Positions 17,206-28,347 are shown, counted from the first letter of the stretch. The stretch is DNA of 64,000 nucleotides from Acidovorax radicis (GCF_020510705.1 NZ_CP075184.1:1922001-1986000); one strand, 5' to 3'. The notes: generated by a model not told the origin, from the sequence alone. Numbers and translations: made by a program.

Positions 17206-20200
17206 TGCCAAAGCGCACCGACCTCAAATCGATCCTCATCATCGGCGCCGGCCCGATCATCATCGGCCAGGCCTGCGAGTTCGACTATTCCGGCGTGCAG
17301 GCCTGCAAGGCCCTGCGCGAAGAGGGCTACAAGGTCATCCTGATCAACAGCAACCCTGCCACGATCATGACCGACCCGGCCACGGCCGACGTTACCTACA
17401 TCGAGCCCATCACCTGGCAGACGGTCGAGAAGATCATCGCCAAGGAGCGCCCCGACGCGATCCTGCCCACCATGGGTGGCCAGACCGCGCTCAATTGCGC
17501 GCTGGACCTCTGGCACAACGGCGTGCTGGACAAGTACAAGGTTGAGCTCATCGGCGCCACACCAGAGGCCATCGACAAGGCAGAAGACCGCCTGAAGTTC
17601 AAGGACGCCATGACCAAGATCGGTCTGGGTTCCGCGCGCTCAGGGATCGCCCACAGCATGGACGAAGCCTGGGCTGTGCAAAAGAGCGTGGGCTTCCCTA
17701 CGGTGATCCGCCCCAGCTTCACGCTGGGCGGCACGGGTGGCGGTATCGCTTACAACCCTGAAGAGTTCGAAACCATCTGCAAGCGCGGCCTGGAAGCCTC
17801 ACCCACCAACGAGCTGCTGATCGAAGAGTCGCTGCTCGGCTGGAAAGAGTACGAGATGGAAGTGGTCCGCGACAAGGCGGACAACTGCATCATCATCTGC
17901 TCCATCGAGAACCTGGACCCGATGGGCGTGCACACCGGTGACTCGATCACCGTGGCCCCCGCGCAGACGCTGACCGACAAGGAATACCAGATCATGCGCA
18001 ACGCCTCGCTGGCGGTGCTGCGCGAGATCGGTGTGGACACGGGCGGCTCCAACGTACAGTTTTCGATCAATCCCCAGGACGGCCGCATGGTCGTGATCGA
18101 GATGAATCCGCGTGTGTCGCGCTCCTCGGCGCTGGCCTCCAAGGCCACGGGTTTCCCCATCGCCAAGGTCGCCGCCAAGCTGGCCGTGGGCTACACGCTC
18201 GACGAGCTGCGCAACGAGATCACGGGCGGCGTCACGCCCGCCTCGTTTGAGCCGTCCATCGACTACGTGGTCACCAAGATCCCGCGCTTTGCGTTCGAAA
18301 AATTCCCCACGGCCGATAGCCGCCTGACCACGCAGATGAAGTCGGTGGGTGAGGTCATGGCCATGGGTCGCACCTTTCAGGAGTCCTTCCAGAAAGCCCT
18401 GCGCGGCCTGGAAGTGGGCGTGGATGGTATGAACGAAAAGACCCAGGACCGCGAAGTGCTCGAAAAGGAACTGGGCGAGCCCGGCCCCGAGCGCATCTGG
18501 TACGTGGGTGATGCCTTCGCCATGGGCCTGTCGGTCGACGAAGTCTTCGACCTCACCAAGATCGACAAGTGGTTCCTGGTGCAGATCGAGCAGATCGTGA
18601 AGATCGAGCTCGACATCGACAAGCTGGTGGCCGAAAAGGGCGAGGGTGCCCTCGCGGCGCTCGACGCGGGCACGCTGCTCACGCTCAAGCAAAAAGGTTT
18701 CTCCGACCGCCGTCTGGCCAAGCTGCTCAAGACCTCCGAAAAGGCGGTGCGCGACGCACGCCGCGCGCTGAACGTGCGCCCGGTGTACAAGCGCGTGGAC
18801 ACCTGCGCTGCCGAGTTCGCCACCAACACGGCCTATCTGTACTCCACGTACGAGGCTGCCACGCACGGCGGCGTCGCGGAATGCGAGTCGGAGCCCACCA
18901 GCAACAAGAAGATCATGGTGCTGGGCGGTGGCCCTAACCGCATCGGGCAGGGCATCGAGTTTGACTACTGCTGTGTGCATGCGGCCCTCGCCATGCGCGA
19001 GGACGGCTACGAGACCATCATGGTCAACTGCAACCCCGAGACGGTTTCCACCGACTACGACACCTCCGACCGCCTGTACTTCGAACCCGTCACGCTCGAA
19101 GACGTGCTGGAGATCGTAGACAAGGAAAAACCGGTCGGCGTGATCGTGCAGTACGGCGGCCAGACACCCCTGAAGCTCGCCCTGGGCCTCGAGGCCGAAG
19201 GCGTGCCCATCATCGGCACCAGCCCCGACATGATCGATGCGGCCGAAGACCGCGAGCGCTTCCAGAAGCTGCTGGGTGAGTTGGGCCTGCGCCAGCCACC
19301 CAACGCCACGGCCCGCACTGAGCCCGAGGCCCTGGAAAAGGCCGCCGCTCTGGGCTACCCCCTGGTGGTGCGCCCCAGCTACGTGCTGGGCGGCCGTGCA
19401 ATGGAAATCGTGCACGAGCAGCGCGACCTGGAGCGCTACATGCGCGAAGCCGTCAAGGTGAGCAACGATTCGCCCGTGCTGCTGGACCGTTTCCTCTCCA
19501 ATGCGATCGAGTGCGACGTGGACTGCGTGCGTGATTCTTCAGGCGTCACTTTCATTGGTGGCGTGATGGAGCACATCGAGCAGGCTGGCGTGCACAGCGG
19601 CGACTCGGCCTGCTCATTGCCCCCGTACTACCTATCGCAGCCCACCATTGACGAGATCAAACGCCAGACCGCAGCCATGGCCAATGGCTTGAGCGTGGTC
19701 GGCCTGATGAATGTGCAGTTCGCCATCCAGGAAGTCGACGGCAAGGACGTGATCTACGTACTTGAAGTAAACCCACGCGCCTCGCGCACGGTGCCGTTCG
19801 TGAGCAAGGCCACCGGCATCCAGCTGGCCAAGGTGGCAGCGCGCTGCATGGCTGGCCAGACCCTGGCCTCGCAAGGCATCACCAAGGAGGTGACGCCCCC
19901 GTACTTCAGCGTGAAGGAAGCCGTATTCCCGTTCGTCAAGTTCCCGGGCGTGGACACGATTCTTGGTCCTGAGATGAAATCCACCGGCGAAGTGATGGGC
20001 GTGGGCAAGACTTTCGGCGAAGCGTTCGTGAAGAGCCAATTGGGCGCGGGCACCAAGCTGCCTACATCCGGCCGTGTGTTCCTCACCGTGAAAAACAGCG
20101 ACAAGCCCCGCGCGGTGGATATCGCTCGTCAGCTGGTGGCGTTGGGTTTTGACCTGGTGGCGACCAAGGGCACGGCGGCTGCTATTGCCGATGCGGGTGT

Positions 20201-20471
20201 GCCAGTTGCGGTGGTGAACAAGGTGACCGAAGGCCGTCCGCACATCGTCGACATGATCAAGAACAACGAGATCGTGATGGTGATCAATACGGTGGAAGAG
20301 CGCCGCAATGCGATTGCCGATTCGCGGGCGATTCGCACATCGTCATTGCTTGCCCGTGTCACCACTTTCACCACCATTTTTGGTGCGGAAGCGGCTGTTG
20401 AAGGCATGAAGTACATCGATAAACTGGATGTGTATTCGGTGCAGGAACTTCACGCCCAACTGGTGGCCTGA
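17205..20471 (+). CDS. carB: Carbamoyl-phosphate synthase large subunit
   Basis: CarB makes carbamoyl phosphate from bicarbonate, ammonia and two ATP. The 1088-residue protein shows the internal duplication of two ATP-grasp halves. The first half begins [21 protein letters not shown] and the second [20 protein letters not shown]. Each half carries [17 protein letters not shown] or [17 protein letters not shown] nucleotide loops and an [18 protein letters not shown] or [18 protein letters not shown] signature. The C-terminal MGS-like allosteric domain follows about residue 940. It is translationally coupled to carA. Confidence 0.98.
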   Translation: MPKRTDLKSILIIGAGPIIIGQACEFDYSGVQACKALREEGYKVILINSNPATIMTDPATADVTYIEPITWQTVEKIIAKERPDAILPTMGGQTALNCALDLWHNGVLDKYKVELIGATPEAIDKAEDRLKFKDAMTKIGLGSARSGIAHSMDEAWAVQKSVGFPTVIRPSFTLGGTGGGIAYNPEEFETICKRGLEASPTNELLIEESLLGWKEYEMEVVRDKADNCIIICSIENLDPMGVHTGDSITVAPAQTLTDKEYQIMRNASLAVLREIGVDTGGSNVQFSINPQDGRMVVIEMNPRVSRSSALASKATGFPIAKVAAKLAVGYTLDELRNEITGGVTPASFEPSIDYVVTKIPRFAFEKFPTADSRLTTQMKSVGEVMAMGRTFQESFQKALRGLEVGVDGMNEKTQDREVLEKELGEPGPERIWYVGDAFAMGLSVDEVFDLTKIDKWFLVQIEQIVKIELDIDKLVAEKGEGALAALDAGTLLTLKQKGFSDRRLAKLLKTSEKAVRDARRALNVRPVYKRVDTCAAEFATNTAYLYSTYEAATHGGVAECESEPTSNKKIMVLGGGPNRIGQGIEFDYCCVHAALAMREDGYETIMVNCNPETVSTDYDTSDRLYFEPVTLEDVLEIVDKEKPVGVIVQYGGQTPLKLALGLEAEGVPIIGTSPDMIDAAEDRERFQKLLGELGLRQPPNATARTEPEALEKAAALGYPLVVRPSYVLGGRAMEIVHEQRDLERYMREAVKVSNDSPVLLDRFLSNAIECDVDCVRDSSGVTFIGGVMEHIEQAGVHSGDSACSLPPYYLSQPTIDEIKRQTAAMANGLSVVGLMNVQFAIQEVDGKDVIYVLEVNPRASRTVPFVSKATGIQLAKVAARCMAGQTLASQGITKEVTPPYFSVKEAVFPFVKFPGVDTILGPEMKSTGEVMGVGKTFGEAFVKSQLGAGTKLPTSGRVFLTVKNSDKPRAVDIARQLVALGFDLVATKGTAAAIADAGVPVAVVNKVTEGRPHIVDMIKNNEIVMVINTVEERRNAIADSRAIRTSSLLARVTTFTTIFGAEAAVEGMKYIDKLDVYSVQELHAQLVA

Positions 20472-20509
20472 GCGCCGGTAAAACCGGCATAATCAGCTCC
20501 TGAACAGAC

Positions 20510-20545
20510 ACCGCCGCGCGGCAACGTGCGGCGGTTTCCTTTTAT
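20510..20545 (+). terminator. Rho-independent terminator after carB
   Basis: ACCGCCGC (20510-20517) pairs with GCGGCGGT (20528-20535) and is followed by TTCCTTTTAT. It ends the carAB transcript ahead of greA. Confidence 0.8.
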
Positions 20546-20646
20546 AGACTGGCCACGCACGCAGCCCCAGCCGGCGTGTGATGTGGCAAACGACCGGTGG
20601 AAGTGCTTTGCACTTTCACCGTTTTGACTTGTGGAGACTCAACAAC

Positions 20647-21123
20647 ATGGCCACCATTCCGATTACCAAGCGCGGCGCCGAAAAGCTCAAGGAAGAGCTT
20701 CATCGACTCAAGACCGTGGAGCGTCCCTCCGTGATCACTGCCATTGCCGAGGCGCGGGCGCAGGGTGACCTGAGCGAGAACGCCGATTACGAGGCAGCCA
20801 AAGATCGCCAGGGCTTTATTGAAGGCCGTATTCAGGAGATCGAGGGCAAATTGTCGGTGGCGCAGGTCATCGACCCCAGTGGCGTGGATGGTGGCGGTAA
20901 GGTCGTTTTTGGCGCGACGGTCGAACTCGAAGACGAAGAGTCCGGCGATGTGGTTCGGTACCAAATCGTGGGCGAAGACGAAGCTGATCTGAAACAGGGG
21001 CTGATCAATATCTCCAGCCCCATCGCGCGTGCGCTGATTGGCAAAGAAGAGGGTGACACCGCCGAGGTGCAGGCGCCCGGTGGCATCCGTCGATACGACG
21101 TGGTAGCCGTCAGCTACCAGTAA
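20647..21123 (+). CDS. greA: Transcription elongation factor GreA
   Basis: GreA rescues backtracked RNA polymerase by stimulating cleavage of the nascent transcript. The 158-residue protein has [22 protein letters not shown], the first arm of the coiled coil, and [20 protein letters not shown] with the acidic tip residues D and E that enter the polymerase secondary channel. The C-terminal FKBP-like domain ends [11 protein letters not shown]. The start at 20647 fits family length; an upstream in-frame ATG at 20578 lies just after the carB terminator region and is not favoured. Confidence 0.97.
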   Translation: MATIPITKRGAEKLKEELHRLKTVERPSVITAIAEARAQGDLSENADYEAAKDRQGFIEGRIQEIEGKLSVAQVIDPSGVDGGGKVVFGATVELEDEESGDVVRYQIVGEDEADLKQGLINISSPIARALIGKEEGDTAEVQAPGGIRRYDVVAVSYQ

Positions 21124-21137
21124 ACACCCCACAAGGC

Positions 21138-21587
21138 ATGCGTGCTCGTTTTCCTGCCCTGGTTGCTGCCTTGTGGTGGGGGAGCCTGACCACCATAGGC
21201 TTTCTTGCTGTCCCCATGCTTTTTGCCAACCTGCCGTCGCCAGCCATGGCTGGTGCGATGGCCGCAAAACTGTTTGCGGCGCAGACTTGGGTTGCCGTAG
21301 TGTGTTGTGTTGTACTGCTACTGGTTTCAAGGCCAAAAGGCGCTGTAGTGCAATACCAATGGGCGCAAGCAGCTATGCTTTTTATAGTGGGTGGCATGCT
21401 GCTGGCATTGTTGAATCAGTTTGGCGTGGCCCCCCGCATCGTGGCCCGCCAGGACCTGCGTTTATGGCACGGCGTGGGCACGGCCATGTATGCATTGCAG
21501 TGGTGCTGCGCGCTGTGGGTGTTGTGGCACACCTTGGCACAGGGCTCCGCCAATGTGCCGCTGCAGGAGCTTTCACGGAGTGACTAA
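21138..21587 (+). CDS. DUF4149-like small integral membrane protein
   Basis: A 149-residue protein of unknown function with about four membrane segments: VAALWWGSLTTIGFLAVPML, AAQTWVAVVCCVVLLLV, AAMLFIVGGMLLALLNQFG and ALQWCCALWVLWHTLA. The arrangement and the GSLTTIGFLAVPMLFANL start resemble the DUF4149 family found next to greA or yhbY in Burkholderiales. It follows greA by 14 bp and is likely cotranscribed. A dispersed palindromic repeat (21331-21388) encodes the loop and start of the third membrane helix. Confidence 0.75.
   Translation: MRARFPALVAALWWGSLTTIGFLAVPMLFANLPSPAMAGAMAAKLFAAQTWVAVVCCVVLLLVSRPKGAVVQYQWAQAAMLFIVGGMLLALLNQFGVAPRIVARQDLRLWHGVGTAMYALQWCCALWVLWHTLAQGSANVPLQELSRSD
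21331..21388 (+). repeat. Dispersed palindromic element, copy 4 (inside the DUF4149-like gene)
   Basis: The copy reads CCAAAAGGCGCTGTAG, then GGGCGCAAGCAGCTATG and TTTTTATAG. It is plus orientation and translated in frame as GAVVQYQWAQAAMLFIV, aligned by codon with copies 1, 2, 3 and 6. Confidence 0.7.
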
Positions 21588-21713
21588 CCCTGAGCCTGTA
21601 TGCACCCGGCGTGGCCGCCTTGCATAGGGTGGGTAGGTTGGGGCTGACCATGCCAGTGCCCCTATCGCCCCTATCCAGAGGCTCATCAACCTAGGCTTGG
21701 GTTTGGGTGCGCG

Positions 21714-22478
21714 TTATTCGTGCCAATGTTCCGCCACCCATTGAGCGGGACGGATATAGCGAAAACGTCGGTTGCGCCGGCCGGCCAGTGCGTCGGGTGG
21801 GTTGCATTCCCCGTGGAAAATCACGATCCGTGCACCCGCCGGCACAAAGGGCGCTCGCCAATAATTGGTGGGCCAGGAAGGAATGCCGTGGTACTTGAAA
21901 CTGGGGCACCATGGCGCAGGCCAGTACGCCAGCTTGCCTTGTTGGTGCAGAAAGTCAGAGAGGTAGGCCTGTTCGTTGCGAAAGCGGCTGCGAATCTCGT
22001 CAAAGTGATTGCGAAAGTAGTCCAGCACATCGGGATGTGCACCGAGTTCGAAGCGATACACCGATGAATTGCCCGTGATGCGCCAAGGTCGTTTGTAGTC
22101 GTGGATGATCAGGAAGTCGCCCGGCTGTGTGAAAAAGTCATCCAGCGGGCCGGTAACCACCACATCCACATCAAGAAACAGGGCCGTGCCACGCAGGCCA
22201 TACAGATCCGCGCTGAAAGTGGCCAGTTTGGTCCAGCCTCTTTCCGGAATATTCGCAGGCAGGTCCAGTGCCGGGATTGGAAAGCACTGCACCTCACTGC
22301 GGATGCCCGAGCGGTCATCGGTCAGGCAGACAAAGTTGAAGTCGCCACTCAAATGGCGACGCACCATCGCGTAGAGACGATTGACATACTCGGGGCCGTA
22401 TTTCGAGCCCCATTTCATGCAGAGGATGTGCCGGGTGCTCGCCACAGCAGGAGAAGATTTTTCTGCCGTGGAGCCCAT
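21714..22478 (-). CDS. Putative glycosyltransferase with DxD motif
   Basis: A 254-residue soluble protein. HILCMKWGSKYGPEYVNRLYAM at the N-terminus and TALFLDVDVVVTGPLDDFF near residue 100, with a DxD-like metal and nucleotide-sugar site, are typical of GT-A fold transferases that process surface polysaccharide. The C-terminal stretch IVIFHGECNPPDAL with a His-containing loop also fits. Substrate unknown. Its start overlaps the stop of the yhbY gene (ATGA), so the two are translationally coupled, although no functional link is known. Confidence 0.75.
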   Translation of the reverse strand: MGSTAEKSSPAVASTRHILCMKWGSKYGPEYVNRLYAMVRRHLSGDFNFVCLTDDRSGIRSEVQCFPIPALDLPANIPERGWTKLATFSADLYGLRGTALFLDVDVVVTGPLDDFFTQPGDFLIIHDYKRPWRITGNSSVYRFELGAHPDVLDYFRNHFDEIRSRFRNEQAYLSDFLHQQGKLAYWPAPWCPSFKYHGIPSWPTNYWRAPFVPAGARIVIFHGECNPPDALAGRRNRRFRYIRPAQWVAEHWHE

Positions 22479-22951
22479 CAGTCTGCCTGGCGCTTCTTGA
22501 TGGATTTTTGTTTGGGTTTGGCGCGCTTGATCTGCCCGCCTGACGTGAGGCGCTGGTTGCCGAGCACGCGCAGTTGCTTGATTTCAGGGCGCTGGCCGCC
22601 ACGTTTGCTGTACTTGAGCACCTTGACATCGCGAGGGCCTGGCATGCGGTCTTCGTCGATAGTGCGCTCTTTGAGGGGTTGAGGGCGCCACAGCACCAGC
22701 AGCTTGCCAATGTGTTGGATGGGGGCTGCGTTGAGCTCTGCCGTGATTTGCTGGTACATCAGCTCGCGCGCAGCACGGTCGTCATTGAAGACGCGTACTT
22801 TGATCAGCCCGTGGGCGTTCAGCGCGGCGTCAATTTCCTTTTGGACGGCAGGAGTGAGACCGTCGCCACCGATCAGAACCACAGGGTCCAGGTGATGGGC
22901 ATTGGCGCGTTGTTCCCGGCGCTCTGCGGGAGTCAGTTGAATTTGGGGCAT
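22478..22951 (-). CDS. yhbY: YhbY family RNA-binding protein (CRM domain)
   Basis: YhbY binds pre-50S ribosomal particles and takes part in 50S assembly. The 157-residue protein starts [20 protein letters not shown], followed by [32 protein letters not shown], the CRS1/YhbY fold with its GGDG loop in place of the usual GxxG. E. coli YhbY is about 97 residues; the extra C-terminal tail here is basic ([20 protein letters not shown]). An in-frame start further upstream is rejected because it would run into the divergent rlmE gene. Confidence 0.9.
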   Translation of the reverse strand: MPQIQLTPAERREQRANAHHLDPVVLIGGDGLTPAVQKEIDAALNAHGLIKVRVFNDDRAARELMYQQITAELNAAPIQHIGKLLVLWRPQPLKERTIDEDRMPGPRDVKVLKYSKRGGQRPEIKQLRVLGNQRLTSGGQIKRAKPKQKSIKKRQAD

Positions 22952-22984
22952 GGGCCGTATTATCGAGGCAGGAAGAAAAAAGTA

Positions 22985-23647
22985 ATGAAAGTCAAAACGC
23001 AAAGCAAGAAGGTCAATAAAGCGTGGTTGAACGACCACGTCAATGACACCTACGTCAAATTAGCCCACAAGGAGGGTTATCGCGCCCGTGCAGCTTACAA
23101 ACTCAAGGAGATTGACGAGCAACTGGGGTTGATCAAGCCGGGCTATACCGTAGTGGATCTTGGGTCCACACCGGGAGCATGGAGCCAGTATCTGCGGCGA
23201 CGCATGTCACCGACTGGGGCGGCTGCAGGACAGCTCAATGGAACCATCATCGCATTGGATGTTCTGCCCATGGAACCCATCGAAGGTGTGATGTATTTGA
23301 ACGGCGATTTTAGAGAGGCCGATGTGCTGGATCGTCTGAAGCAGGCCCTTGCTGGGCGTGTGGTGGATGTGGTGGTGTCCGACATGGCGCCCAATTTGTC
23401 GGGCATCGAGTCTGCGGATACGGCTCGTATTGCGCATCTTGTGGAATTGGCGGTGGATTTTGCGGCCACGCACCTTAAACCGGACGGGGCACTGGTCGTC
23501 AAGTTGTTTCATGGCAGTGGCTACAGTGATTTGGTGACGCTTTTCAAGCAGACATTCAAGATCGTCAAGCCCATCAAGCCCAAGGCTTCTCGTGACAAGT
23601 CGTCGGAAACGTTTCTAGTGGGCATGGGGCTAAAAAAGACTGCTTGA
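22985..23647 (+). CDS. rlmE: 23S rRNA (uridine-2'-O-)-methyltransferase RlmE (FtsJ/RrmJ)
   Basis: RlmE methylates U2552 of 23S rRNA in the 50S A-loop and is a heat-shock protein in E. coli. The 220-residue protein has [12 protein letters not shown] with the catalytic Lys, [17 protein letters not shown] (SAM motif I), [15 protein letters not shown] with the catalytic Asp, and [10 protein letters not shown] with the second Lys. Only 33 bp separate it from the divergent yhbY. It precedes ftsH as in E. coli, but with 175 bp between them and a separate promoter candidate. Confidence 0.95.
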   Translation: MKVKTQSKKVNKAWLNDHVNDTYVKLAHKEGYRARAAYKLKEIDEQLGLIKPGYTVVDLGSTPGAWSQYLRRRMSPTGAAAGQLNGTIIALDVLPMEPIEGVMYLNGDFREADVLDRLKQALAGRVVDVVVSDMAPNLSGIESADTARIAHLVELAVDFAATHLKPDGALVVKLFHGSGYSDLVTLFKQTFKIVKPIKPKASRDKSSETFLVGMGLKKTA

Positions 23648-23740
23648 TCCAGCGCAATTCGAGGGCCAAATCTGTGATTTGTTGCCCTGAAGTCCGTGCT
23701 GATTCAAGGGGCGTATGGGGGAATAAGCGTGGCCCCGTGG

Positions 23741-23769
23741 CTTGAAAGACCTAAAATAGAGCGCATATG
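23741..23769 (+). promoter_or_regulatory. Candidate sigma-32 (heat-shock) promoter for ftsH
   Basis: CTTGAAA at 23741-23747 matches the sigma-32 -35 consensus exactly. Thirteen bases later GCGCATAT (23761-23768) matches CCCCATNT at five of the seven defined positions. The site lies 54 bp before the ftsH start. ftsH is under sigma-32 in E. coli, so the position makes sense. Confidence 0.5.
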
Positions 23770-23822
23770 GGTGCCATGACGGCAGTGTGTCCGTTTTCTG
23801 TTTTCCGCAACTGGAGCTCCGC

Positions 23823-25745
23823 TTGAACAATCAGTGGTTTTCAAAAATTGCCGTTTGGCTTGTCATCGCCATGGTGTTGTTCACTGTGTTCAAACAGTTC
23901 GACACCCGTAGCGGTGCCAGCGCTGGGCATGTCGGATATTCCGAATTTCTTGATGAAGTGCGCAACAACCGCATCAAAAGCGCCACGATTCCAGAGGGAC
24001 TGAGTGGCGGTGAAATTGTTGCCACCACCACGGATGATCGCAAGATCCGCACGAACGCGTCGGTGCTGGATCGCGGTCTTGTGGGTGACCTTCTCAATCA
24101 CAATGTGAAGTTTGACGTCAAACCCCGTGAAGAAGGTTCTCTGCTCATGACCTTGCTGGTCAGCTGGGGCCCCATGCTTTTGCTGATCGGGGTGTGGGTT
24201 TATTTCATGCGCCAGATGCAAGGCGGTGGCAAAGGTGGTGCCTTCAGCTTTGGCAAGAGCAAGGCTCGCATGCTCGATGAGAACACCAACCAGGTCACTT
24301 TTGCCGACGTTGCCGGCTGCGACGAAGCCAAGGAAGAAGTCAAGGAAGTGGTGGATTTTTTGAAAGATCCACAGAAATTCCAAAAGCTGGGTGGCCGTAT
24401 CCCCCGTGGCCTGCTGCTGGTGGGCCCTCCAGGTACCGGCAAGACCCTGCTGGCCAAATCCATTGCGGGCGAAGCCAAGGTGCCGTTTTTCAGCATCTCG
24501 GGTTCTGACTTTGTAGAAATGTTTGTTGGCGTGGGCGCGGCACGTGTGCGCGACATGTTCGAGAACGCCAAGAAGAATGCACCTTGCATCATCTTCATTG
24601 ACGAAATCGACGCTGTGGGCCGTCAGCGTGGTGCAGGCCTGGGCGGTGGCAATGACGAACGCGAACAAACCTTGAACCAGATGCTGGTCGAGATGGACGG
24701 CTTCGAAACCAACCTGGGTGTGATCGTGGTGGCAGCTACCAACCGCCCGGACATTCTGGATGCGGCTTTGCTGCGCCCTGGTCGTTTCGACCGCCAGGTG
24801 TACGTAACGCTGCCCGACATCCGCGGCCGTGAGCAGATTCTCAACGTCCACATGCGCAAGATTCCGGTCGGTCAGGATGTGGCTCCGGCCATCATCGCAC
24901 GCGGCACGCCTGGTATGTCGGGTGCTGACCTGGCCAATCTCTGCAATGAAGCCGCACTGATGGCTGCGCGCCGTAACGCCCGCATGGTCGATATGCAGGA
25001 CTTCGAAAAAGCCAAAGACAAGATCCTCATGGGCCCAGAGCGCAAAAGCATGGTCATGCCCGAAGAAGAACGCCGCAACACGGCATACCACGAGTCTGGC
25101 CATGCGCTGATTGGCAAGCTTCTGCCCAAGTGTGACCCTGTTCACAAGGTCACCATCATTCCCCGTGGCCGAGCTCTCGGTGTGACGATGAGCCTGCCTG
25201 CGCAAGATCGATACAGCTACGATCGCGAGTACATGCTCAACCAGATCAGCATGCTGTTTGGCGGCCGCATTGCGGAAGAAGTGTTCATGAATCAGATGAC
25301 CACAGGCGCTAGCAATGACTTTGAACGAGCCACACACATAGCGCGTGACATGGTTACCCGCTATGGCATGACTGCGGCGCTGGGTCCCATGGTGTATGCG
25401 GAAAACGAGGGTGAGGTTTTCCTGGGCCGTTCTGTCACCAAAACGACGAACATGAGCGAACAGACGATGGAGAAGGTCGATGGAGAGGTGCGGCGCATCA
25501 TCGATGAGCAATATGACCTCGCCCGCCGTTTGATCGAAGAAAACAGCGACAAAATGCATGCGATGGCCAAGGCCTTGCTCGAATGGGAGACCATTGATTC
25601 CGAGCAGCTTGACGACATCATGGCTGGCAAGGCGCCGCGCCCTCCGAAGGACTGGGTTCCTCGCACGCCGCCCTCGTCGGGTGGCGACAATTCCAGCGGT
25701 GGTACCCCCGCTGTGGCCACGGATGTGGCCCCCACGGTGGCTTGA
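23823..25745 (+). CDS. ftsH: ATP-dependent zinc metalloprotease FtsH
   Basis: FtsH is the membrane AAA+ protease that degrades LpxC, sigma-32 and misassembled membrane proteins. The 640-residue product has two membrane helices (residues about 6-25 and 105-125). The AAA module has Walker [14 protein letters not shown], Walker [18 protein letters not shown] and the second region of homology [20 protein letters not shown]. The zinc site is [11 protein letters not shown]. It starts with TTG at 23823, preceded by CTGGAG; the reading [12 protein letters not shown] fits homologues and the in-frame upstream codons do not. Confidence 0.97.
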   Translation: MNNQWFSKIAVWLVIAMVLFTVFKQFDTRSGASAGHVGYSEFLDEVRNNRIKSATIPEGLSGGEIVATTTDDRKIRTNASVLDRGLVGDLLNHNVKFDVKPREEGSLLMTLLVSWGPMLLLIGVWVYFMRQMQGGGKGGAFSFGKSKARMLDENTNQVTFADVAGCDEAKEEVKEVVDFLKDPQKFQKLGGRIPRGLLLVGPPGTGKTLLAKSIAGEAKVPFFSISGSDFVEMFVGVGAARVRDMFENAKKNAPCIIFIDEIDAVGRQRGAGLGGGNDEREQTLNQMLVEMDGFETNLGVIVVAATNRPDILDAALLRPGRFDRQVYVTLPDIRGREQILNVHMRKIPVGQDVAPAIIARGTPGMSGADLANLCNEAALMAARRNARMVDMQDFEKAKDKILMGPERKSMVMPEEERRNTAYHESGHALIGKLLPKCDPVHKVTIIPRGRALGVTMSLPAQDRYSYDREYMLNQISMLFGGRIAEEVFMNQMTTGASNDFERATHIARDMVTRYGMTAALGPMVYAENEGEVFLGRSVTKTTNMSEQTMEKVDGEVRRIIDEQYDLARRLIEENSDKMHAMAKALLEWETIDSEQLDDIMAGKAPRPPKDWVPRTPPSSGGDNSSGGTPAVATDVAPTVA

Positions 25746-25827
25746 GGGTAAACAGGTCGATTGATGCACATGCTTCATCGGCCATTACGCAACCTCCGCA
25801 CCACCTAGCCATCACCCAGCCGTTACA

Positions 25828-25850
25828 ACGGGGCCTTGTGCCCCGTTTTT
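25828..25850 (+). terminator. Rho-independent terminator after ftsH
   Basis: ACGGGGC (25828-25834) pairs with GCCCCGT (25840-25846) over a five-base loop, and the T-run continues to 25850. It separates ftsH from folP. Confidence 0.88.
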
Positions 25851-25925
25851 CACGCCTGCCAATTTCATTTCTTTTTTATCGATGGTGCTGCCAGTGGTCC
25901 CCCATCTCTTCATCTCGACAGCTTC

Positions 25926-26756
25926 ATGATCTGGCAAACGTCCCGCTTCTCGATCGACCTGGGGTCGCCCCGCGTTATGGGCATTGTGAACGTCACGCCA
26001 GATTCTTTTTCTGACGGCGGGCGTCATGGTTCGCTGGCTGGGGCCTTGAGGCACTGCGAGCAGCTCCTCAAAGAGGGGGCTCATATCCTGGATGTCGGAG
26101 GCGAGTCCACGCGGCCTGGCAGCCCTCCGGTGCCGCTTGATGAGGAGCTAGCCCGCGTAGTCCCACTGGTGCGCGATGCCGTTTCACTGGGCGTCCCTAT
26201 TTCGGTGGACACTTACAAACCCGAAGTCATGCAAGCGGTATTGGATCTGGGCGCCGATATCGTCAATGACATCTGGGCATTGCGGCAACCAGGGGCCGCC
26301 GCAGTGGTAGCAGGGCACCCGCGTTGTGGCGTGTGCCTGATGCACATGCATGGTGAGCCGCTGACCATGCAGACAGCTCTCATGAATGGCGATATAGGGC
26401 CGCAGGTGCTCTCATTTTTAGAGCATTCAGCGCTTTCTATACAAGCGCTAGGGGTCGAAAAGAATCGTATTGTTCTTGACCCCGGAGTTGGCTTTGGAAA
26501 AACGGTACCGCAGAATTTTTCATTGCTCGCAAATCAATCGATGCTGTTGGCTGGGGGCTACCCACTGCTGGTGGGGTGGTCGCGCAAGTCATCATTGGGT
26601 GCCGTGACAGGCCTCGACGTGGAGCACCGCATGGTGCCCAGTGTGGCCGCCGCCATGTTGGCCGTAGAACGGGGCGCGTCAGTGGTTCGAGTGCACGACG
26701 TCCGCGAAACGGTGGCTGCATTGGCAGTGTGGAGCGCCGCGCAAGCCGGTAGCTGA
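25926..26756 (+). CDS. folP: Dihydropteroate synthase
   Basis: FolP condenses p-aminobenzoate with dihydropterin pyrophosphate in folate synthesis and is the sulfonamide target. The 276-residue TIM-barrel protein has VMGIVNVTPDSFSDGGRH, LDVGGESTRPGSPPV, ADIVNDIWALR and IVLDPGVGFGKTVPQNFSLL, the usual pterin and pABA blocks. The ATG at 25926 is used; an earlier in-frame ATG at 25836 falls inside the ftsH terminator. A dispersed palindromic repeat in reverse orientation (26408-26457) encodes the helix before LDPGVGFGK. Confidence 0.96.
   Translation: MIWQTSRFSIDLGSPRVMGIVNVTPDSFSDGGRHGSLAGALRHCEQLLKEGAHILDVGGESTRPGSPPVPLDEELARVVPLVRDAVSLGVPISVDTYKPEVMQAVLDLGADIVNDIWALRQPGAAAVVAGHPRCGVCLMHMHGEPLTMQTALMNGDIGPQVLSFLEHSALSIQALGVEKNRIVLDPGVGFGKTVPQNFSLLANQSMLLAGGYPLLVGWSRKSSLGAVTGLDVEHRMVPSVAAAMLAVERGASVVRVHDVRETVAALAVWSAAQAGS
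26408..26457 (-). repeat. Dispersed palindromic element, copy 5 (inside folP, reverse orientation)
   Basis: On the plus strand it reads TTTTTAGAGCATTCAGCGCT, then ATACAAGCGCTAGGGG, which is the element in reverse relative to copies 1-4. folP reads it in frame as LEHSALSIQALG. The addA copy, also reversed relative to its gene, is read in the same register. Confidence 0.75.
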
Positions 26757-26858
26757 CACATCAAGATCTGCCGGTGGGTGAACCCCATGAAGTGGTTTGA
26801 TCGTCAGCCAGTCACAATCCACCATCAAAAAAATGTCCATTCGAGGAGATCTCATCAC

Positions 26859-28193
26859 ATGACACGGCAATACTTTGGAACGGACGGTATCCGTGGCACG
26901 GTGGGGCAACCACCGATCACACCAGATTTCGTATTGCGGCTGGCCCATGCAGTGGGTCGTGTGCTCCGTCAGACTGAAGAGCGCCCCACGGTGCTGATTG
27001 GCAAGGACACGCGTATTTCTGGCTACATGCTCGAAAGTGCACTGGAGTCCGGTTTCAACTCTGCGGGGGTGGACGTAGTGCTTCTGGGGCCTTTGCCCAC
27101 GCCTGGTGTCGCGTATCTGACCCGCGCCCAGCGCGCGAGCCTGGGTGTTGTGATCAGTGCGAGCCACAACCCTTACCCTGACAACGGGATCAAGTTTTTC
27201 AGCGCGCAGGGCACGAAACTTTCGGATGCGTGGGAGCAGGCGGTGGAAGCCGAGTTGCGTGAGGCGCCTGTGTGGGCGGACTCTGCCAGCCTGGGCAAGG
27301 CGCGGCGGCTTGAGGATGCGGCTGGACGATACATTGAGTTTTGCAAAAGCACCTTTCCTCATGACCTGACCCTCAAAGGGCTGAAGATTGTGGTGGATGC
27401 AGCCCACGGTGCCGCGTATCAGGTGGCGCCCAAAGTTTTTCATGAGCTGGGTGCCGAGGTGCTGTCGATTGGCTGCGCCCCGGATGGACTCAACATCAAC
27501 CATGAAGTGGGTGCGACGCACCCCGATGCCCTTGTGCGCACTGTGCGTGCCAATCACGCGGACTACGGCATTGCCCTCGATGGCGATGCCGACCGCTTGC
27601 AGATTGTGGATGCCACGGGGCGGCTGTACAACGGTGACGAGCTTTTGTACCTCATGGCGTCAGACCGGATGAGTCGGGATGAACATGTGCCGGGTGTTGT
27701 TGGCACACTGATGACGAACATGGCGGTGGAAGTGGCGTTGCAGGCGCGTGGTGTGAAATTTGTACGCGCCAAGGTTGGTGATCGCTATGTGCTTGAAGAG
27801 CTGGAACGTCACCACTGGGTGCTCGGTGGTGAGGGCTCGGGGCATTTGCTGGCACTCGACCGCCACACGACGGGGGATGGGCTGGTGAGCGCCCTTCAGG
27901 TGTTGCAAGCCTGCGTGCGCAGCGACAGCACGCTGTCTCAGTTGCTGGCCGATATCACCTTGTATCCACAGGTGCTGCTCAATGTTCGATTGGCGCCGGG
28001 CCAGGACTGGAAGTCGAACACACTGCTTGCGCAGACGACACAGGCCGTCGAACAACAGTTGGGGGCTTCTGGGCGGGTGCTGATTCGGGCCAGCGGTACC
28101 GAGCCTTTGCTGCGTGTGATGGTGGAAGCGCGCGATGCACAACTGGCCAGTTCGTGTGCCCAACGGCTGGCTGACGCGGCGCGCGCCGGATGA
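26859..28193 (+). CDS. glmM: Phosphoglucosamine mutase
   Basis: GlmM converts glucosamine 6-phosphate to glucosamine 1-phosphate for UDP-GlcNAc, feeding peptidoglycan and lipid A. The 444-residue protein begins [34 protein letters not shown] carries the phosphoserine at residue 102, [13 protein letters not shown] is the metal loop, [20 protein letters not shown] is the sugar loop, and [15 protein letters not shown] is the phosphate-binding domain. GAGGAG about ten bases before 26859 supports this start over the ATG at 26778. folP-glmM adjacency is conserved in proteobacteria. Confidence 0.97.
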   Translation: MTRQYFGTDGIRGTVGQPPITPDFVLRLAHAVGRVLRQTEERPTVLIGKDTRISGYMLESALESGFNSAGVDVVLLGPLPTPGVAYLTRAQRASLGVVISASHNPYPDNGIKFFSAQGTKLSDAWEQAVEAELREAPVWADSASLGKARRLEDAAGRYIEFCKSTFPHDLTLKGLKIVVDAAHGAAYQVAPKVFHELGAEVLSIGCAPDGLNINHEVGATHPDALVRTVRANHADYGIALDGDADRLQIVDATGRLYNGDELLYLMASDRMSRDEHVPGVVGTLMTNMAVEVALQARGVKFVRAKVGDRYVLEELERHHWVLGGEGSGHLLALDRHTTGDGLVSALQVLQACVRSDSTLSQLLADITLYPQVLLNVRLAPGQDWKSNTLLAQTTQAVEQQLGASGRVLIRASGTEPLLRVMVEARDAQLASSCAQRLADAARAG

Positions 28194-28347
28194 TTTCTTG
28201 ATTCCGAGGGCTGGCTACACAGGGCTCTGAGCATGGATGCCTTGGGCTGCGCGCTCATATCGGCGCCAGTGGCTCGGCGCCGGCTGGGCGCCCGGCTCTC
28301 GGTCAGTCACCGTGCTGCCAGTTCGCCTGCCTGCTGAGGCATTGCGG

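Noticed and set aside
17799..19415. Minus-strand open frame of 538 codons
   Set aside because: Fully antisense to carB, rich in His, Gly and Leu, as expected for a shadow frame.
23841..25778. Minus-strand open frame of 645 codons
   Set aside because: Antisense to ftsH; no start context or recognisable motif.
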